A DNA stretch of 64,000 nt from Costus lasius (Eukaryota > Streptophyta > Magnoliopsida > Zingiberales > Costaceae), in the NCBI GenBank assembly GCA_027563935.2, contig CM050454.1:7654001-7718000 (forward strand), in the 5' to 3' direction. Below, piece by piece: positions 60,200 to 64,000 of this stretch (its first letter is position 1; the number at the start of each line of letters is the position of its first letter). A program made the translations under genes and the position numbers. Below the pieces are notes generated by a model, which ran no database searches, was not told where the DNA came from, and saw only the letters and a program-made list of their open reading frames with translations.

Positions 60200-61640
60200 T
60201 ATGCGATATGCAATCGGTATTTTGTATTTAATTATCGATATAGTTATTTAAAATTTGTAGAAAAACCATTGGTCTTTATTATTCCTTTTATTTTAAAATT
60301 TTTTTTTCTTCTAAAATTATTTCAAACAAAACTAATAAAAATAATAAGAATCTCAGTTTGTATGTATAGTAGTTCCATTTAAACAATTCTAGGTTGATCA
60401 AATTTAAAGCATGCCTTTGCATAAGGGCTTAGACTTCACCGACAATATAACTCTTTGAGCCAAATTTAACAATAGATATTCTTTGATAGCTTAACTAGGA
60501 GATTGAGGTTTTTTGGCAAACCATGGACCAACTCATACTGAGATAGCGTTATTTATATCTCTAACCCCACCCTCCTTCACCAAGCTTGAGTTTAGAAGGC
60601 CTAAGAACCCTCCCAGAAAATTGCCATTTCCTAGAAACTTTAAGATGAAATTGGCTTGCATATATCTTTTTGTAGTTATTTCTTGTAGCTAAAGCTTTTT
60701 GGACTTAGTCTTTGAATCGTTTAAATGTTTAGTTAATGAGTTATTTGACCTATGAAATATCAAAGTCTAATGTATCAAAGTCATCTAATTGCTCAGTATA
60801 AACACATCTCCTCGTGGCTTTATCACATCGAGATCGTCCTATATACACCCCTTGATATTCAGTCATCCGTTTCATCACCTCTTCAACCTTCTTAGGGCAT
60901 TAAGTTTGTAAAGCTTTTATAAGCCACATAAATGCAAAATCTCCATAATATCTAATTGACTCGTTACTAAATTTAACCTAATATTATCATAACTTTTTTT
61001 AATAATTATTACTCTTAACTATTTCAAAAATACATTAATAATAATGTATTAATAATGTCTATAGTATTGTAAACGAGGTGTACATTATTTAGGTTAAACT
61101 TAAAAATTGGCACAAAATTTGATTTTTTCTTTTAAAAAAAATTGATTCGGTTCAACACTAAAATTTCTGCTGAATCAATTAAATCAAAATTTAAATAATT
61201 GTTTTTAAATTTTATAAAATTAGTTATATTATAATACTATTTTATTTAATAATAAAAATATAATAATATAAAAATTATATTAAAATTTTTATTATATTTA
61301 ACTCAAATGAATCAAACCGTATATGAAATTTTCGATTAGGTTTTGTAAAAGCAGGGTTTAGTTTTAGGTCCAAGAATTTTTATAAAAAAAATTAAGTTGA
61401 TCTAGGTCAGTGCAATTCGGGTTGGGTTGACTCGGTTGGACGGCCTATATTGTAAACCATAAAATTTAAGATTTTTAAACGTACACACGAAACGCTGGAG
61501 TTCATCGGTTACAAATTCGGAGGCGTCAACACTGTAATTTGAATTTACTAAAAAGCCCTGAACATATGCGGGTTGTGGTACCGGGTAAAACCCACATGTA
61601 TGCAACCCGATTGTACGTCTCCGAATTTCAGGCCTGGGAC
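60200..61640. other. Intergenic, nothing supported
   Basis: AT-rich sequence with only short, featureless frames. Confidence 0.5.
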
Positions 61641-64000
61641 AAACGGGTCGGGTACTTCAGAAAACCCGAGCAATTGCCATCGGGCCTCAGCGGCAGCGCC
61701 TCACGGCTCACGGTGAGTATCGGGTTTTTGCAATCGGATCGGATTAAGATATCAGGCAAAAATCGAAATACCCGACCCGTTTCCATACGGTAACTTTTCC
61801 TCGTACCCATTTCGGTTTCGTGTGCGTCCCTTCTTGACTGTCCTCGTCAAGCTTCCCACAATTCCGCCTCGTCTACGCGTCGCCTCGTCGCCGGCCGTAG
61901 CCTCGTCGCCGGATCCCTCTGCAGTAGGCATTCTCTCTCTGCCGTGATTGCTTCTTAGCAATCCTGTGTTTTACTCGCATCTTCCCTTTATTTCTTATCT
62001 GATTTGGCTATCAAACTGCCGGAATACGAAGATCTGTTCGTTTCAATAGATCGCAACAGAGATGCTCGAGGGAAGTGTTTTTCCCATCTGATTTTGTTGT
62101 TCAACAATTCGTAATACGCAGATATGTATGTTTGTTTATTTTTTTTTATCTATTTGTGTAAGCGATATTTCAAATATGGATCTAAATTGGCTTGGCACTT
62201 TGATCTAGTTACTTAGTCTCCATGTCTACAATATTTCATTTCCATTTTTTTTTGCCATGCTACTGGTTGGTAAGTTAGGAAGGTGTTACGTAGACTGCGG
62301 GGGAAAACAAACACTCATATATTTTGATAAATGATTCAATTTTTTTTTCTTTTCGGTTTCAATTACTATGTAGCAGTGTGCTCTAGTTCCCTGCAACTTG
62401 AACATTGATTAGGTGTTTTACTACATAATCATACATGGCGACGTCTGTTATTCGAGGAAAACTGAGAAATCCGGTTAATTTTGGAGACGTGCATTAATAG
62501 GAAATTCTGAATTCTCAAAATAGTAGAGTATATGCCTTTGATAGCTGACACCCTTATGATGCTCTGTTCTATATCTTATTTTCTCAATCTTCTGTCCACT
62601 ATTAAAACATCCTTGATAGTCTCACTATCGTTCTCTCATCTGTAGAAACTTTATATGTACATAGACCTAATGGCTACAGGGTCTTAACAGTACGTCAGTT
62701 ATAGGTCAAACTGGAGTAAAACTTGTCTGAAATTTAGTGTTATATGAAAATTTTCATAATGATATAGGAGTAGAAAAAGGATTCCTGCTATAAATAATTT
62801 GGTAAGGCCTTGTTTAGAAATACGACTTTTTTTTTCTGTAAATGTCCCTGAATTTGAATAGAACGGATCTGAACGAAGCGTTTGATGTAGCAGTTGGTGA
62901 AGTGCAGAATCTGCAAATTCTGAAGTATAATATTCGTAAACAGAGCTTGTGTATATTTCCAGGAATATACTGTTGAATATTGCTTTAGTTAATGTTTGTT
63001 CTTCTTAGACACTGTAGTGGTTAGTTGAAGACTTAGTAGATTGGGCAAGGAAAATTCCTTATTTAATCTTCATTAGAAGTTAATCCTTGTATGATATTAA
63101 ATACGACTTATTAATGCTGGAGCAAACAATGTACATTTCCAGTTTCCCAAATTTTCTCCTGCAGTGATTTGAATTCTTCTAGTGCTAGTTTTACTTCAGA
63201 GTTCTTTTATAGGTAAAGCTAATTTGCGCCTTATTCTTTTTCATTTGATGACAACCTATTTGTTTCATGACTTGATAGGTAGTGATATTGTGCCCGTGGT
63301 GATTCCTTTTTTTTTTTTTTTTTTTTTTCTGAGTAGACAAGTTTTACATTTCCTTTTTTGCTTTTAGATTCCGCTGGAATTTGTATTAATTCTTGTTGGT
63401 GTTGATCATGAAAATTCAATGTCTATCTTGATCTGTGTAAGTTAAGAATTTTAGTTTTATATGATTGTTTTCCTCATGCAGGTCTTAATTTTGGGCGGAT
63501 CATACCCTTGAACCATTGCTGAACTTACTGCCGAAGTCTCAAATATTGTCTTCCTACGAAAGATCTCATCTTACTTTCATAACTGTCGATTATACCCACT
63601 GTTGCCTATTATAGTCCTTTACTAGTGAGGTTGAAATCATTACAATGAAAAGGCATGAGTGGGCTGCAAATTTCACTCTTTTAGGTATGAGGCCCTTACT
63701 TTTTTGTGAGTAATTATGGTTCTTTACTTCTTTGGTTGGTCAGGTACTAGTCTGCTTATCAGACATTCTAGAATTATTTCATATGTTCATAACTGAAATT
63801 ATTTTCTTACAAACTAACGTTGTTGCTGTTGTGAACATGTCGTTTCATATATTTTCTCAATATTATTTGTTTGTCAGATTTTGTAGTTTGATTGTTCCTA
63901 ACCTTGTATTTCAGAGTTTTACAACAGTTGATTGCATGCACTTGCTTGTGTATTACTTGAAAACCTTGATCATGACAAGCTTCTTAAATATGGCTTTAGT
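61641..64000 (+). other. Probable 5' end of a further gene running out of the window
   Basis: A GC- and CpG-rich patch with CT-rich leader style (61820-61960, TCTCTCTCTGCCGTG) after a long AT-rich spacer is followed by T-rich, intron-like sequence. A possible first coding exon is 63645-63684 (MKRHEWAANFTLL, donor TTAG|GTATGA). Nothing here matches a family I recognise; it could equally be a non-coding leader with several introns. Confidence 0.35.
63306..63329 (+). repeat. Poly-T run
   Basis: A run of about 23 T. On the minus strand it would be the poly-A tail of a retroposed sequence, but no such element was identified next to it. Confidence 0.8.

Noticed and set aside
62435..62497. Short frame MATSVIRGKLRNPVNFGDVH
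   Set aside because: Only 20 codons, no splice donor in frame that fits, nothing recognisable.

Overview
The window is nuclear DNA of a flowering plant, most likely a monocot with a large, repeat-rich genome. The signs are GT-AG introns up to 6.4 kb, a plant class II formin whose FH2 exons read like grass formins, and plant LTR-retrotransposon signatures (initiator-tRNA-Met and Athila-type tRNA-Asp primer-binding sites). The species cannot be named from the sequence.

There is one clear host gene. A class II formin on the + strand has its CDS in 18 exons between 31679 and 55118, about 23.4 kb. Its order is a PTEN-like domain, a C2 domain, a long acidic/polar linker, a proline-rich FH1 and an FH2 actin-nucleating domain. 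The splice phases close across all 18 exons only if one C is removed from each of two C6 runs in FH1 (35820-35825 and 35899-35904). As printed, the gene is frameshifted twice just before FH2; homopolymer error in the assembly is the simplest explanation. With both corrected the product is 1685 residues. Introns 11 and 16 are swollen by decayed transposons, including three related AT-rich elements, a hAT-like element and a copia fossil that still shows a YVDD box.

Left of the gene (1-31 kb) is a nested transposon landscape: the end of a minus-strand LTR (1-1023); a gypsy gag remnant with a ~48-bp tandem array; a broken duplicate of formin exon 2-intron 2-exon 3 (1785-2261), which is a DNA-level copy of the gene 31 kb downstream; a 2.3-kb TIR-like element; copia pieces in opposite orientations (4601-6382); a Tekay/Del-like gypsy LTR with primer-binding site and gag start (6383-9127), cut by another copia LTR (9128 onward); two related GC-rich TIR-like elements (12860-13953 and 16582-27561); and, inside the second, a 10.1-kb Athila-type insertion (16966-27107) with three LTR copies, gag and protease but no polymerase.

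Right of the gene is a compact minus-strand LTR element with two ~1.26-1.3-kb LTRs and only a gag gene (56274-60199). The last 2.3 kb looks like the leader and first introns of another + strand gene that runs out of the window, but I cannot name it. I found no rRNA, tRNA, CRISPR or bacterial-type feature. Apart from the formin and this possible partial gene, everything codable here is transposon-derived.
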